Shown here: in pieces, positions 17,662-26,902 of the stretch
How positions within the stretch are numbered: position 1 is the first letter of the stretch
Layout of the letters: each line of letters starts with the position of its first letter
Origin: MED-G105 sp039814575
Lineage (GTDB): Bacteria > Pseudomonadota > Alphaproteobacteria > Caulobacterales > Parvularculaceae
Reading direction: 5' to 3'
Assembly: GCA_039814575.1 (NCBI GenBank)
Contig: JBCCAY010000012.1
Span: forward strand, 1-64,000
Length of the DNA: 64,000 bases
Program-made: the position numbers and the translations under genes
Notes under the pieces: model-generated
Databases searched by the model: none
Told to the model about the DNA's origin: nothing
Seen by the model: only the letters and a program-made list of their open reading frames with translations

Positions 17662-18702
17662 ATGGCCAAACGCATTATCGTCGCCGGCGGCGCCGGCTAT
17701 ATCGGCGCGCATGTTTGCGTCGAATTACTCAACGCCGGCGCAGAGATTCTCGTTATCGACAATTTCGATAACTCATCGCCTACCGCGCTCTCCCGCGTTG
17801 AAAAAATTACCGGAAAAACACCGCAGCTCTTAAAAGCGGATCTCGCCGCGCCGGGCGACGCGGCGCGCATTAACGCCGCTGTGCGCGACTTCAAACCTAC
17901 CGGCGGCATCCACCTTGCCGGCTTGAAAGCCGTCGGCGACTCCGTCGCCGAACCATTGCGTTATTTCGAAACAAATCTGAAAGCCGCCTGGACGCTCATC
18001 CACGCTTTGAGCGACGCCGATGCAAAAACCCTCGTCTTTTCATCGTCCGCCACTGTCTACGGCGCGTTAAACGCCAACCCCGTAAATGAGACCGGCGCGC
18101 TTGGACCGACCAACCCTTACGGCCGCACCAAGTTCTTCATTGAAGAAATGCTGAAAGATTTGGCGCGCGCCGACCACACTTGGCGCATTTGCAATCTTCG
18201 CTATTTCAATCCCGCCGGCGCACACCCGTCGGGACTTATCGGCGAAGACCCGAACGGCGTTCCCAACAATCTCTTTCCTTTTATCGCGCAAGTCGCCGTC
18301 GGCCGGCGCAAAGAGGTGAGCATTTTCGGCGATGATTATCCGACGTCGGACGGCACTGGCGTTCGCGATTACATCCATGTCAGCGATCTCGCACGCGGCC
18401 ATATGGCGGCGCTGGATTATTTGGAAAACCATAAAGACGGCGGCGAAGCCCGAGACGTCAATCTCGGTTGCGGGAAAGGCGTGTCGGTGCTTGAAGCGAT
18501 CGACGCGTTTAAACGTGCCTCAAATCGCGATATTCCGTATACGATTGCACCACGCCGTCCTGGCGATATCGCGGAAATCGTCGCTGACCCGTCAAAAGCA
18601 GCGGATCTTTTTGGATGGCGTACGGAGAAGACACTAGACAACATGTGCGCCGACCATTGGCGCTGGCAACGAGAAAACCCGGACGGGTATCCGGACGATT
18701 AG
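17662..18702 (+). CDS. galE: UDP-glucose 4-epimerase
   Basis: The 346-residue short-chain dehydrogenase-type epimerase interconverts UDP-glucose and UDP-galactose. The NAD loop VAGGAGYIGAH lies at the very start when the ATG at 17662 is used; the frame is open upstream to 17626 but adds nothing family-like. The Ser-Tyr-Lys triad is visible as SSSATVYG and PYGRTKFFIEEML, and the substrate region reads LRYFNPAGAHPSG with DGTGVRDYIHVSDLA further on. It completes the Leloir set with galT and galK about 4 kb upstream, from which it is separated by the opposing rplY-pth-ychF block. Confidence 0.96.
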   Translation: MAKRIIVAGGAGYIGAHVCVELLNAGAEILVIDNFDNSSPTALSRVEKITGKTPQLLKADLAAPGDAARINAAVRDFKPTGGIHLAGLKAVGDSVAEPLRYFETNLKAAWTLIHALSDADAKTLVFSSSATVYGALNANPVNETGALGPTNPYGRTKFFIEEMLKDLARADHTWRICNLRYFNPAGAHPSGLIGEDPNGVPNNLFPFIAQVAVGRRKEVSIFGDDYPTSDGTGVRDYIHVSDLARGHMAALDYLENHKDGGEARDVNLGCGKGVSVLEAIDAFKRASNRDIPYTIAPRRPGDIAEIVADPSKAADLFGWRTEKTLDNMCADHWRWQRENPDGYPDD

Positions 18703-18780
18703 CCAGTCGCCTGTCTTTCGCGACACCCAGCACGTCCCATCGATATAGCTTACGCAAAAGCGACGCCCTAGAGCGTCGGA

Positions 18781-18821
18781 GCGTTAGCTAGAGTCATTCC
18801 GATGCCCTAGCTAATGCTTTT
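18781..18821 (+). terminator. Intrinsic terminator after galE
   Basis: GCGTTAGCTAG (18781-18791) pairs with CTAGCTAATGC (18807-18817) over 11 positions with one G-U pair, followed directly by TTTT. A smaller stem, CGACGC / GCGTCG (18761-18766 and 18773-18778), precedes it. It lies about 80 bases after the galE stop and before the convergent phosphoesterase gene, as expected for a terminator. Confidence 0.7.
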
Positions 18822-18869
18822 GACCGCCTGAACCGACCTTATACTGATCCAATACGGTCATCCGGCGTT

Positions 18870-19895
18870 CTAGCGCGCACGCGCTTTCTTCCCGGTCAAC
18901 AGACCATATGCGCGAAAGGGTTTTTTCTCATCAAGATGAAACTCCACAACCGTGACGTCACGAACGCCATAAGCAAAGCCCGTACGGCCGACGCCGGCGT
19001 CGCCGGCGGCGTTCAGACGCCAGAGGTTAGGCGCATCTTCGCCGCCGAACCCGCGACTTAAAGTGAAGGGCTCAGTATCGCCATGAATCAGCAATACCGG
19101 CGCATCGATAGTCGCCGCCCCGTCGTTTATGGCGCGGCGAAGCGCGGTGAAGGCGTCGCATGCATGGTCGTCATTCACCGCGACGCTTTCGCACATGACG
19201 CCTTTCGGCTTGTCTTTGATGTCGGTCGGATCAGCGTGCAGAGCGATCACCATCGCGCGGGCCTTCTCGTTGCGCGCCGTCACGAAGCCTTCCGCAAGCC
19301 AGAGGCTGTTCGCCGCGTCTCGGGCGGCGACTGCGGCGCTCGCCGCTTCCAAAGCGTCACCGACCACCCAGTCGCGACCATTATTCGTACCCGTCACATG
19401 TAAAGTGAGATAGCGCACGCCCTGATGAGACCAAGACGCGTTTTCTGGAAGTCGCAATTGTCGTCGATAGTCAAAAGCGTCGGCGCCCGCCGGGACGTCT
19501 GCGGCGAATTTTTCGCGGACGGTTTGCAAGCGCTTTAAATCGGAGTACCGCGCACCGGTCGCCGGGTTTTCGTTTCTATCGCAATCGGTCCATTCGTTAT
19601 CGCCCGGCGTGTAGAAAACCGGCAACGGCGCAAGCGTGTCAATCAATACTTCAAATGCTTCATCATGGGCGCCGTCGCACGGCGCCTTGCCGCCTTTATA
19701 GTCGCCAAGGTGAATAACGAAAGGAAAGCCGCCCGACTTGATCGCCGGCAGCGCTTTGGCCAGCATGGCCTCGTCGGCCGGCGCGTACGGCGTATCGCCA
19801 ACGATCATGATCGGGCTTGGCGACGGCTCAAGAGCAAAGGCGGATGAAACACTCAAGAAGACGCCCAAGAGAAGGGGGACGAAGACAATTTGCAT
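18870..19895 (-). CDS. Secreted calcineurin-like metallophosphoesterase
   Basis: The ATG at 19895 is preferred because it opens a clean signal peptide (MQIVFVPLLLGVFLSVSSAFA); the frame runs upstream to 20081 without recognisable sequence. The mature protein of about 320 residues carries the metallophosphoesterase metal-binding blocks in order: GDTPYAP near the start, HLGDYKGG, TPGDNEW, the single-His strand ALHAD and HGDTEPF near the end. The two-metal phosphatase fold is clear. The substrate is not, but export to the periplasm suggests hydrolysis of external phosphoesters. It is convergent with galE and divergent from the HNH gene. Confidence 0.85.
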   Translation of the reverse strand: MQIVFVPLLLGVFLSVSSAFALEPSPSPIMIVGDTPYAPADEAMLAKALPAIKSGGFPFVIHLGDYKGGKAPCDGAHDEAFEVLIDTLAPLPVFYTPGDNEWTDCDRNENPATGARYSDLKRLQTVREKFAADVPAGADAFDYRRQLRLPENASWSHQGVRYLTLHVTGTNNGRDWVVGDALEAASAAVAARDAANSLWLAEGFVTARNEKARAMVIALHADPTDIKDKPKGVMCESVAVNDDHACDAFTALRRAINDGAATIDAPVLLIHGDTEPFTLSRGFGGEDAPNLWRLNAAGDAGVGRTGFAYGVRDVTVVEFHLDEKKPFRAYGLLTGKKARAR

Positions 19896-19982
19896 GGGTC
19901 GCTCGTTCCAAAAGAGAGGTTCACCAAACTCTAGCGGCTCGAACGGGCTGCGGTCGATTGAAACATTTATGTCAGCGCTCCG

Positions 19983-20315
19983 ATGATGACACCGCACCGT
20001 GACAACCGCCCCGACGCAGCGCCGATCTGCCCTCTTTGTGGTCGGCCGATTCCGAAACACGCCAAGCAAAGCGTTCATCACCTCACGCCGAAACTAAAAG
20101 GCGGGGCCGGCGGTCCGACAGTTTTGCTGCATCAGATTTGCCACGCGACGATCCACGCTCACCTCACGGAAAGCGAGCTAGCGCGCGATTACAACACGAT
20201 CGAAGCGCTACGCGCTCACCCCGCGATTAAAAGCTTCATCAAATGGGTCGCGAAGAAAGATCCGGCCTTTCATGCGCCCACAAAAGGGCGACGGCGGGGC
20301 CGGCGCATTCGCTAA
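19983..20315 (+). CDS. Small HNH-type endonuclease domain protein
   Basis: The 110-residue protein has a zinc-finger-like CPLCGRPIP, then SVHHLTPKLKGG with the double His of an HNH metal site, and HQICHATIHAHLTE with the final Cys/His residues. The C-terminus is very basic (KGRRRGRRIR), suiting DNA binding. Stand-alone HNH proteins of this size occur widely in alphaproteobacteria without a known partner. No methyltransferase or phage gene lies next to it. The start may be the first or second of two adjacent ATG codons. Its stop overlaps the stop of the convergent anmK by 4 bases. Confidence 0.8.
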   Translation: MMTPHRDNRPDAAPICPLCGRPIPKHAKQSVHHLTPKLKGGAGGPTVLLHQICHATIHAHLTESELARDYNTIEALRAHPAIKSFIKWVAKKDPAFHAPTKGRRRGRRIR

Positions 20316-21442
20316 GCCTTGCTCAAAACGCCGCCGGTCATCGCATGGGGAACGCCGGTCGTTTTCGGGAAACTAAGCGGCCGCCCCGCAAGGCTGCGCA
20401 CCGCGAGATAGGCGAAGCACTCCGCCTCCAGATCATCGCCGCGCCAGCCGGCGTCTTCTGCTGCGCGCACCGGCGCGTCGAGCGCATCGCCAAGCGCCGC
20501 CATAAGCGTCGGATTGCGTCGCCCGCCGCCCGCGACAACCCACAGAGCCGGCGGTTCCGGGAGCAAATCCACCGACCGCGCAACACACGCGGCCGTGAAC
20601 GCCGTCAGCGTCGCCGCGCCGTCTGTAAGGGACAAGGCTTTGGCGGCGTCCAGTTTGAAATCATAACGGTCTAGGGATTTCGGGGCCGGCCGTTTCAAAT
20701 AGGGGTTCAAGAGCATGAGCCGCAAAACCGCGTCATCAACCGCGCCGCAAGCCGCCGCCTTGCCGTCGCGGTCGATGGCCTCGCCAGTTTTTTGCTCCAT
20801 CCACTCGTCAATCAGCCCATTGCCCGGGCCGCAGTCAAACGCAACGAGATCAGCGTCGCCCGCGCCGGCCGGTGCAAATGTAATATTGCCGACGCCGCCG
20901 AGATTGAGGATGGCGATCGGCCCGTCGATCTGTTCAACCGCGGCATAGGCTCGCGCGAGCGCCGCATGATAGACCGGCGCGAACGGCGCGCCCTCGCCGC
21001 CGGCGGCGACGTCGGCGGCCCGGAAATCATTAACGACATCGATCCCCGTGGCGCTGGCGAGCGCCGCGCCGTCACCGATTTGCCAGGTGCGGCCCGGCTC
21101 GCCCGTCAGGCTTTCCGGTCGGTGCAAAATAGTCTGCCCATGGAAGCCGACGACGTCGACATCCGCCGCGGCGAGCCCCGCCTCATCCAAGAGCGCCGCA
21201 ACGGCCTCAGCGTGGGCCTTGGTGACGGCCGCCTCCGCGTCGGCGACATCCTGCGCGCTTTCCCGTCCCTCAAGCGCCGCCTTGATGGCACGGCGCACGA
21301 AAACTTTCACCGCCCGCGAATAAGGGATGCTGAGGGCCGCGCCCGGCTCGACGACGCCGGCGCCGTCGGTTTTCAAAATCGCCGCGTCAATGCCGTCCAA
21401 AGACGTGCCGCTCATCAATCCGATCGCCGTTTTTACGCCCAT
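20312..21442 (-). CDS. anmK: Anhydro-N-acetylmuramic acid kinase
   Basis: The 376-residue kinase phosphorylates and opens 1,6-anhydro-MurNAc released by lytic transglycosylases, returning it to MurNAc-6-phosphate in peptidoglycan recycling. The N-terminus GLMSGTSLDGIDAAI is the family ATP/sugar signature. Also visible are VGFHGQTILHRP, ILNLGGVGNITF, DCGPGNGLIDEW and, near the C-terminus, WVVAGGGRRNPTLM. Length matches the family. It diverges from tyrS across 118 bases. AnmK-tyrS adjacency is known in other alphaproteobacteria (remembered, not checked). Confidence 0.95.
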   Translation of the reverse strand: MGVKTAIGLMSGTSLDGIDAAILKTDGAGVVEPGAALSIPYSRAVKVFVRRAIKAALEGRESAQDVADAEAAVTKAHAEAVAALLDEAGLAAADVDVVGFHGQTILHRPESLTGEPGRTWQIGDGAALASATGIDVVNDFRAADVAAGGEGAPFAPVYHAALARAYAAVEQIDGPIAILNLGGVGNITFAPAGAGDADLVAFDCGPGNGLIDEWMEQKTGEAIDRDGKAAACGAVDDAVLRLMLLNPYLKRPAPKSLDRYDFKLDAAKALSLTDGAATLTAFTAACVARSVDLLPEPPALWVVAGGGRRNPTLMAALGDALDAPVRAAEDAGWRGDDLEAECFAYLAVRSLAGRPLSFPKTTGVPHAMTGGVLSKA

Positions 21443-21560
21443 GTGCGTGCTCGTCTTTTCCGTCTATTCAGCCAAGCGTCGCCCACCGACGCTAAAAGCC
21501 CTTTGATCTTACCCGGTTTTATCCGCTATAGGGCACATTTTCAGATCAGTTAAGGCGAGC

Positions 21561-22811
21561 ATGATGGCGGCGTTCCGTTCAGATTTCCTCAACACGCTCA
21601 ATGAGCGCGGCTTCATTCATCAGGGAACCAATCTTGAAGCCCTCGACGAAAAGGCCGCGACGGGGCGGATCACCGGTTATATCGGCTTCGACGCCACCGC
21701 CGCCTCCCTCCATGCCGGCAGCCTCATTCAGATCATGATGCTCTATTGGTTGCAACAGACCGGCCACCGCCCATTACCGCTGATGGGCGGCGGCACGACG
21801 AAAGTCGGCGACCCCACCGGCCGCGACGATCAGCGCAAGCTCCTGACAAATGACGAGATCGACGCCAATATCGCCTCGATAAAAACCGTCTTCGATGCGT
21901 TTTTATCGTTCGATGACGGGCCGACGGGCGCGGTCATGGTCAATAATGACGACTGGCTGTCGGAGATTAATTATCTTGAATTCCTACGGGACTACGGAAC
22001 GCATTTCACCATCAACCGTATGCTGACGTTTGACAGCGTCAAATTACGGCTCGAGCGTGAGAGCCCGATGACGTTCCTGGAATTCAATTACATGCTGATG
22101 CAGGCCTATGATTTCCACGCGCTCCACAATCGTTATGACTGCGCGCTACAAATGGGCGGCTCGGACCAATGGGGCAATATCGTCAATGGCGTAGAATTGT
22201 GCCGGCGTAAAGACGGCGCGGAGGTTTTCGGATTAACGACGCCGCTTCTCACCACAGCGTCGGGCAAGAAGATGGGTAAGACCGCCAATGGCGCGGTTTG
22301 GCTGAACGTCGACCTCCTAAGCCCCTATGACTATTGGCAATATTGGCGCAATACGGATGACGCTGACGTCGCCATGATGCTCGCCCGCTTCACGACCCTG
22401 CCGATGGACGAAGTGCGCCGCCTCGGCGCGCTTCAGGGCGCTGAAATCAATGACGCGAAAAAGACCCTCGCCAATGAAGCCACCGCGATGTTGCACGGGC
22501 GCGCAGCGGCCGAGGCGGCCGCGGAAACGGCGCGGTGCACGTTTGAAGAAGGCGCCAAGACTGGCGACTTGCCGACGGTGGCGACGTCCGCCGCCGAATT
22601 GGCGAGCGGCGTCGACCTTTTGACGACGTTCCAGTCCGCCGGACTTATCGCTTCCAAGGGCGAAGGCCGTCGGCATATCAAGGCCGGCGCCCTGAAAATC
22701 AACGACGCCCCTCTCAGTGAAGAACGGGCGATCGCCGAAAACGATCTTGTCGACGGCGCGGTGAAATTGTCCGTCGGCAAGAAAAAGCACGCGCTGTTGA
22801 AAGTTCAATAG
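21561..22811 (+). CDS. tyrS: Tyrosyl-tRNA synthetase
   Basis: The 416-residue class I aminoacyl-tRNA synthetase charges tRNA-Tyr. The HIGH-like motif reads HAGSL (about 51-55) and the KMSKS-like loop reads KMGKT (about 236). The tyrosine-binding GFDATAASLH and QMGGSDQWGNI strings are present, and a C-terminal S4 RNA-binding domain (KGEGRRHIKAGALKINDA) ends the protein. Two ATG codons in a row begin the gene, and either could serve. Its stop lies 8 bases from the stop of the convergent giant envelope gene, with no room for a terminator. Confidence 0.97.
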   Translation: MMAAFRSDFLNTLNERGFIHQGTNLEALDEKAATGRITGYIGFDATAASLHAGSLIQIMMLYWLQQTGHRPLPLMGGGTTKVGDPTGRDDQRKLLTNDEIDANIASIKTVFDAFLSFDDGPTGAVMVNNDDWLSEINYLEFLRDYGTHFTINRMLTFDSVKLRLERESPMTFLEFNYMLMQAYDFHALHNRYDCALQMGGSDQWGNIVNGVELCRRKDGAEVFGLTTPLLTTASGKKMGKTANGAVWLNVDLLSPYDYWQYWRNTDDADVAMMLARFTTLPMDEVRRLGALQGAEINDAKKTLANEATAMLHGRAAAEAAAETARCTFEEGAKTGDLPTVATSAAELASGVDLLTTFQSAGLIASKGEGRRHIKAGALKINDAPLSEERAIAENDLVDGAVKLSVGKKKHALLKVQ

Positions 22812-22819
22812 ACGGCGGT

Positions 22820-25800
22820 TTACGGCGTGTCGGAATTGGTTTCGCCGTCCGGAGCGTCGTCAACCGCGCCACTGTCGGCGTCCAACACCGGAGTGCTCGG
22901 CTCGAAGATCCGCCGAAAAACGCCGGGCGCTAAGGCCGATAGCGGGTTGACCGCGATAACAGGGTTTTGCGGCGCGCCCGTCACCGCATAGGATACGGCG
23001 ACGATCCCCTCCCCTTCGCGATTGACGAAAAGCTCGCCAATCAAAGGCGCTGAGCCGAGAAACGAGTTCAACTGATAGGCTGGAGCGACAGCGCCGGAAA
23101 GCGCCAACCGCCCGTCAGCGCCGAGGGAAAAATCGCCTTGCGCCGTGAGGCCCACAGACGGCCCAGTTGCACGACCGTCATAGAGCGCGATTTGTCCGTC
23201 CTCGACGGAAAAGCGCGCTGACATGTCTTGAATTTCAATGCCGTCGCCGGACAGAAGATCGCTGAGGCCAGTCAATGAACCCGCTGAAAAGACGCGGGCC
23301 AAAAGCGGCGCGCCGACGACGCGGAAATTCTTCGCGGAGATCTCACCCGACGCCGGCGCAACGGCTTCCATGCCCATCTCCTCAGGGCCGGCGTTCAACG
23401 ACATGGGGTCGACATGATCCGGCAACGGCGCATCCATGGCAAAGGAAATGCGCCCCTCGCCGCTCTCAACCGAACGAACGCCGAATAGTCCGGCGAAAAG
23501 CGCCCCGAGATCATCTGTCTGCGCGATAATGCGCTGCTCAGGGTCATCGCCCTCTGCGGTTTCTAGGGAAGCGGCAAGAACGCCGGCGCCGTTCGGCGCG
23601 GCGGTGAAAGAAAACGCCGATAATCGCTCCGGGCCATGATCAAAGGTGAGCGCCGCGTCGTTCAACAAAACGCCGGACTTTAGCACCACCTCATCAATAG
23701 CAACGACGCCGCGCGTTTCAGCGAGCAGGTCCGCAAGGCGCGGTCCGCCCGCCTCAACATCGCCGCCCCCCGAACGCGCGCTGACCTGGTCGACGGCGCC
23801 AGCGAGCACCAAACGCGGCCCTTCGATATTCATCGTAAGACCGTCTTGATTGCGCTCCGCGGCAATGGCGACATCGATCAATCCGTCTAAATACAAACGC
23901 TCAAAGTCAACGCCTTTAAGCGCGCCGGCCGCGCTCAACTGCACGAGGCCGTCCACGGCGAGCCCGTCGCCTTCTATATCAACTGAGAGCGTTTCCAAAC
24001 TCTCCTCGCCAAATGTCAACGCCAAGGCGCCGCGCGCGCGCGCGCCCTTCGGCTTACGCCAAGAAAGCGCCTCGGACACCAGCAAGACATCGGTGAAATC
24101 CGCCTGCAAACGCGCTTCGCGGATCGCCGAAAGATCGCCGCGCGCCGTCGCGGAGAAAGGCGGTGTTCCGCGCACGAATTGGCGCATGGGCAAGCCGAAG
24201 AGATCGCCGAAGCGAGAGTCTAAGCGTCCCTCAATCGAAATCTGTGTGCGGTCTGACTTCTGGCCAGAAAAACGTTGATTCCAAACGAACTCGGTCGGAG
24301 AGCCGGAGAGCGTCGCCGCACCTTCTACCGTCATTTCACCGGTCTTCAGCGAAATCTCCGCAGAGGCGTCGGTCAGCGGCGTATCTTGATAAAAATCGTA
24401 GACGGTGAGACCAGCAAACGACGCCGTCGCTTCATAGCGATAGGCGTCGCGCGGCGCATCACGCTGATTGGGACGAATAATTTTTGCGGAGAGCGTTCCT
24501 TTTCCGCGAAAATCATCCGCTTTAAAGGCGGTTTCTTTCAAAACATGCAAAGGCGGTTCGTCCAAAATCGCCAACACGTCGGCGGCGTCACCCGCCGCGT
24601 CGAACGTGAAGGTCGCCGGATGACCCTTGGGCCTTAATTTTGGGATCGAGACGCGGCCCTTCATCAATAGAACGTCACCGACACGCCCTTGCTCAGCATC
24701 CAATGTAAAACTATTGCCCGCAAGAACGCCGTTTCCAGCCAAGTCCTTAATCGGCGTCATCGTCGGCGCGTAGGCGACTTCAGCATCGATTGCGCGAAAG
24801 CTGAGCGCCATCGCCTCTTCCGGCATAATCGCGCCGTCATTCACCGCGCCCGCCTCTAAATCGAGCCGCGCTTTAACGTCTTGAAAGTTCGCGGCCGCGA
24901 CGCGCTCACGCACAAAAGTGCGGGCGGCGAACGCCGCTTGCACTGGCCATACGGATAAAACTTCCTCTTTCGTCAGCGGCGCATCGAACGCGAGCTCGCC
25001 CTTTATCTCAGGCGAATCTTCCGCAAACGTTGCAAAAGAGAGGCGACCCCGTCCCTTAGCGCCATGCAGCGAAATGAGGATATCGTTAAATTGGCCGCGC
25101 TTCTGGATGATGTTGTAAGCGCCGGAGAGGTCCATCGCATCAATGACGACGTCGTTCTCAAATGCGCCGCCGCCTGCCAGGGCGATGTCTTTAGCGTTCA
25201 AAACGAACGATACCGACTGATAGCCGGGCCCTGATACAACAGGGCGAGCAGAGACGGCGCCGCTGATCAGGGTTTTAACGGCGTCGGTATCGATTGCGAA
25301 TTGCTCGATGAGAAACTCATTATTGTCCGCATCGAAATTCATCTCCAACGCCATCTCGTCAACAGCGGTCGAAAACCCGCCGAGATTGAGCTGCCCGCCA
25401 AGCGCCGTCGCGTCGATAAAAGACGTCAGCACCCGGCCGTCGCCTGTCAGCGTCACAGCGCCTTGTCCGCTCACCAGACCTGTAACGACGCTTTCAGGCG
25501 CGCCAAGATAAACGCTCAAAATATCGCCGACAGGCGCATGGGAAACATTGAGCGAGGCTGAAATTCGATCGGCGCGCACATCATAATCCGCCGTCAAGAC
25601 AAGCGCTGCGTCATCCCCGACATCGTGCTGGACGAGATCGTTCTGGATGAAGTCGTTCGGGGCCAACTCATCTTCAGCAAAAGCATCCGAGGCCGTCTCC
25701 CCCGGCTCGAAGTCTCCCGCAAGACGGGCCGAGTATCCCATCTTAGTACGAACAATACTAAGCGTTGCGCCATGGGCAGTCCAAGCGCGCGCCGTCGCCT

Positions 25801-26371
25801 CATCGAGAAAATAGATATGCGCGTCAACAATGTCGGCGCGCTCAAAAGCATTTCGGAAGTAGGGGCCGCCTGTGAGGCTTTGGAAAACGTTCGCCGGCCC
25901 CTGCTCAGTCTGCGTCTTACTTGGCGGCCCGTAATCGAGGCTAATCGCGGCGTCTTCCCGGCGCACAATGCGAAGAGCGGCGTCTTCGACGCGCACGGTT
26001 TTCGGCCCCGCCCGCGCCGAGAGGAGGTCGGAAGCGTCAAACCCGAGCTGCAGGCTGCGGAAGCCGGCATTGGAGCCAGCGTTAGAGCCGGCGGTTTCGT
26101 AATCGCTTTGCAAGTCGAAGCCGCCGATTTCGAGGATGATGAGGTCGGCCACATCGTCTTTACGCAAACCAACGGTGTCGATCGCAACGTCGCCAGCGCC
26201 GGCGAAGGCGCGCGACAACACATCTTCAATAAACGGTTTTGCGAACCCTGCATCGACCGGCCCGAGATTAACGCGCCAGACGATGAGCCCCACCGCGAGC
26301 GCCGAAAGGCCGGCGACGGCCGCAATGAAGAGCGCGGCTGCAGCGACGACTTTGATGATGATCCCTTTCAC
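22820..26371 (-). CDS. Giant AsmA/YhdP-like (DUF3971) envelope protein
   Basis: With the GTG at 26371 the protein is about 1183 residues. It starts with a short cytoplasmic KGIIIK, one long membrane helix (AAAALFIAAVAGLSALAVGLIVW) and then a very long periplasmic part built of repeating beta-strand units, ending in an AsmA-like C-terminal region (LSGAVAPAYQLNSFLG, then GEGIVAVSYAVTGAPQNP). Such YhdP/TamB/AsmA proteins are thought to bridge inner and outer membranes and carry phospholipids. The frame is open upstream to 26719, but that part is low in family character, so the start is uncertain. The last residues are acidic (DAPDGETNSDTP). It converges on tyrS. Confidence 0.85.
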   Translation of the reverse strand: MKGIIIKVVAAAALFIAAVAGLSALAVGLIVWRVNLGPVDAGFAKPFIEDVLSRAFAGAGDVAIDTVGLRKDDVADLIILEIGGFDLQSDYETAGSNAGSNAGFRSLQLGFDASDLLSARAGPKTVRVEDAALRIVRREDAAISLDYGPPSKTQTEQGPANVFQSLTGGPYFRNAFERADIVDAHIYFLDEATARAWTAHGATLSIVRTKMGYSARLAGDFEPGETASDAFAEDELAPNDFIQNDLVQHDVGDDAALVLTADYDVRADRISASLNVSHAPVGDILSVYLGAPESVVTGLVSGQGAVTLTGDGRVLTSFIDATALGGQLNLGGFSTAVDEMALEMNFDADNNEFLIEQFAIDTDAVKTLISGAVSARPVVSGPGYQSVSFVLNAKDIALAGGGAFENDVVIDAMDLSGAYNIIQKRGQFNDILISLHGAKGRGRLSFATFAEDSPEIKGELAFDAPLTKEEVLSVWPVQAAFAARTFVRERVAAANFQDVKARLDLEAGAVNDGAIMPEEAMALSFRAIDAEVAYAPTMTPIKDLAGNGVLAGNSFTLDAEQGRVGDVLLMKGRVSIPKLRPKGHPATFTFDAAGDAADVLAILDEPPLHVLKETAFKADDFRGKGTLSAKIIRPNQRDAPRDAYRYEATASFAGLTVYDFYQDTPLTDASAEISLKTGEMTVEGAATLSGSPTEFVWNQRFSGQKSDRTQISIEGRLDSRFGDLFGLPMRQFVRGTPPFSATARGDLSAIREARLQADFTDVLLVSEALSWRKPKGARARGALALTFGEESLETLSVDIEGDGLAVDGLVQLSAAGALKGVDFERLYLDGLIDVAIAAERNQDGLTMNIEGPRLVLAGAVDQVSARSGGGDVEAGGPRLADLLAETRGVVAIDEVVLKSGVLLNDAALTFDHGPERLSAFSFTAAPNGAGVLAASLETAEGDDPEQRIIAQTDDLGALFAGLFGVRSVESGEGRISFAMDAPLPDHVDPMSLNAGPEEMGMEAVAPASGEISAKNFRVVGAPLLARVFSAGSLTGLSDLLSGDGIEIQDMSARFSVEDGQIALYDGRATGPSVGLTAQGDFSLGADGRLALSGAVAPAYQLNSFLGSAPLIGELFVNREGEGIVAVSYAVTGAPQNPVIAVNPLSALAPGVFRRIFEPSTPVLDADSGAVDDAPDGETNSDTP

Positions 26372-26902
26372 GCGGCCGCCATGACGCGCACCGGCGCAGG
26401 GGCGTCGCTTACAAACTCTGGGATTACAAACTCTGGCCGGTTCAGACCCACGATCCGTTGTCGCCTTTCGATCAACGCCAAACTTTCTACATACGAGGTT
26501 CGGCCCTAAGAGCGCGATCCAAAACTCCGGAAACAGCTCAACATTAGGGGATCGGACACTCGTTCGCCGCCTGATAATACGGTTCGAGCCCGTAAAAGAC
26601 ATGCTTTTACTTTCGAAGTTTTCGCGCCCGAGACATGCGCGCCCTGCTGCCGACGACCATATGCCCCGATGGGTTATCCAGCGTCGCCGAAATTGTCGAT
26701 CGAGCGCTAAGATCGACAAGAAACGCGCTTCGGCGCCGTTCGCCCTTCGGACATCGGGAATTCCGCAAAATTCTCATCGCCGCCCTGAACATATTCGAAC
26801 GCCCAGCGTATACGGTTTGCATCACAAACACTTGGCAAACTCGGGGCAAAGTCTGGGAGAACACCGGACGTCGCGAAAAATCGAAAGGACGTGCTAAGCG
26901 GT
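26372..26902. other. Intergenic region between the giant envelope gene and bcp
   Basis: About 530 bases separate two divergent genes. Frames are open on both strands but show no recognisable protein. A 13-base direct repeat, TTACAAACTCTGG, occurs at 26409-26421 and 26424-26436. Both promoters must lie here, but I could not identify convincing -35/-10 pairs. Confidence 0.5.

Noticed and set aside
17005..17712. Long minus-strand frame rich in Ala/Ser opposite the four-helix membrane protein
   Set aside because: Low-complexity mirror of a plus-strand gene in GC-rich DNA, with no recognisable motif or ribosome site.
20792..21553. 253-codon plus-strand frame opposite anmK
   Set aside because: anmK signatures on the minus strand are unambiguous; the plus-strand frame is Arg-rich shadow.
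25625..26509. 294-codon plus-strand frame opposite the N-terminal part of the AsmA-like gene
   Set aside because: No family resemblance; the minus-strand frame carries a clear membrane helix and domain pattern.
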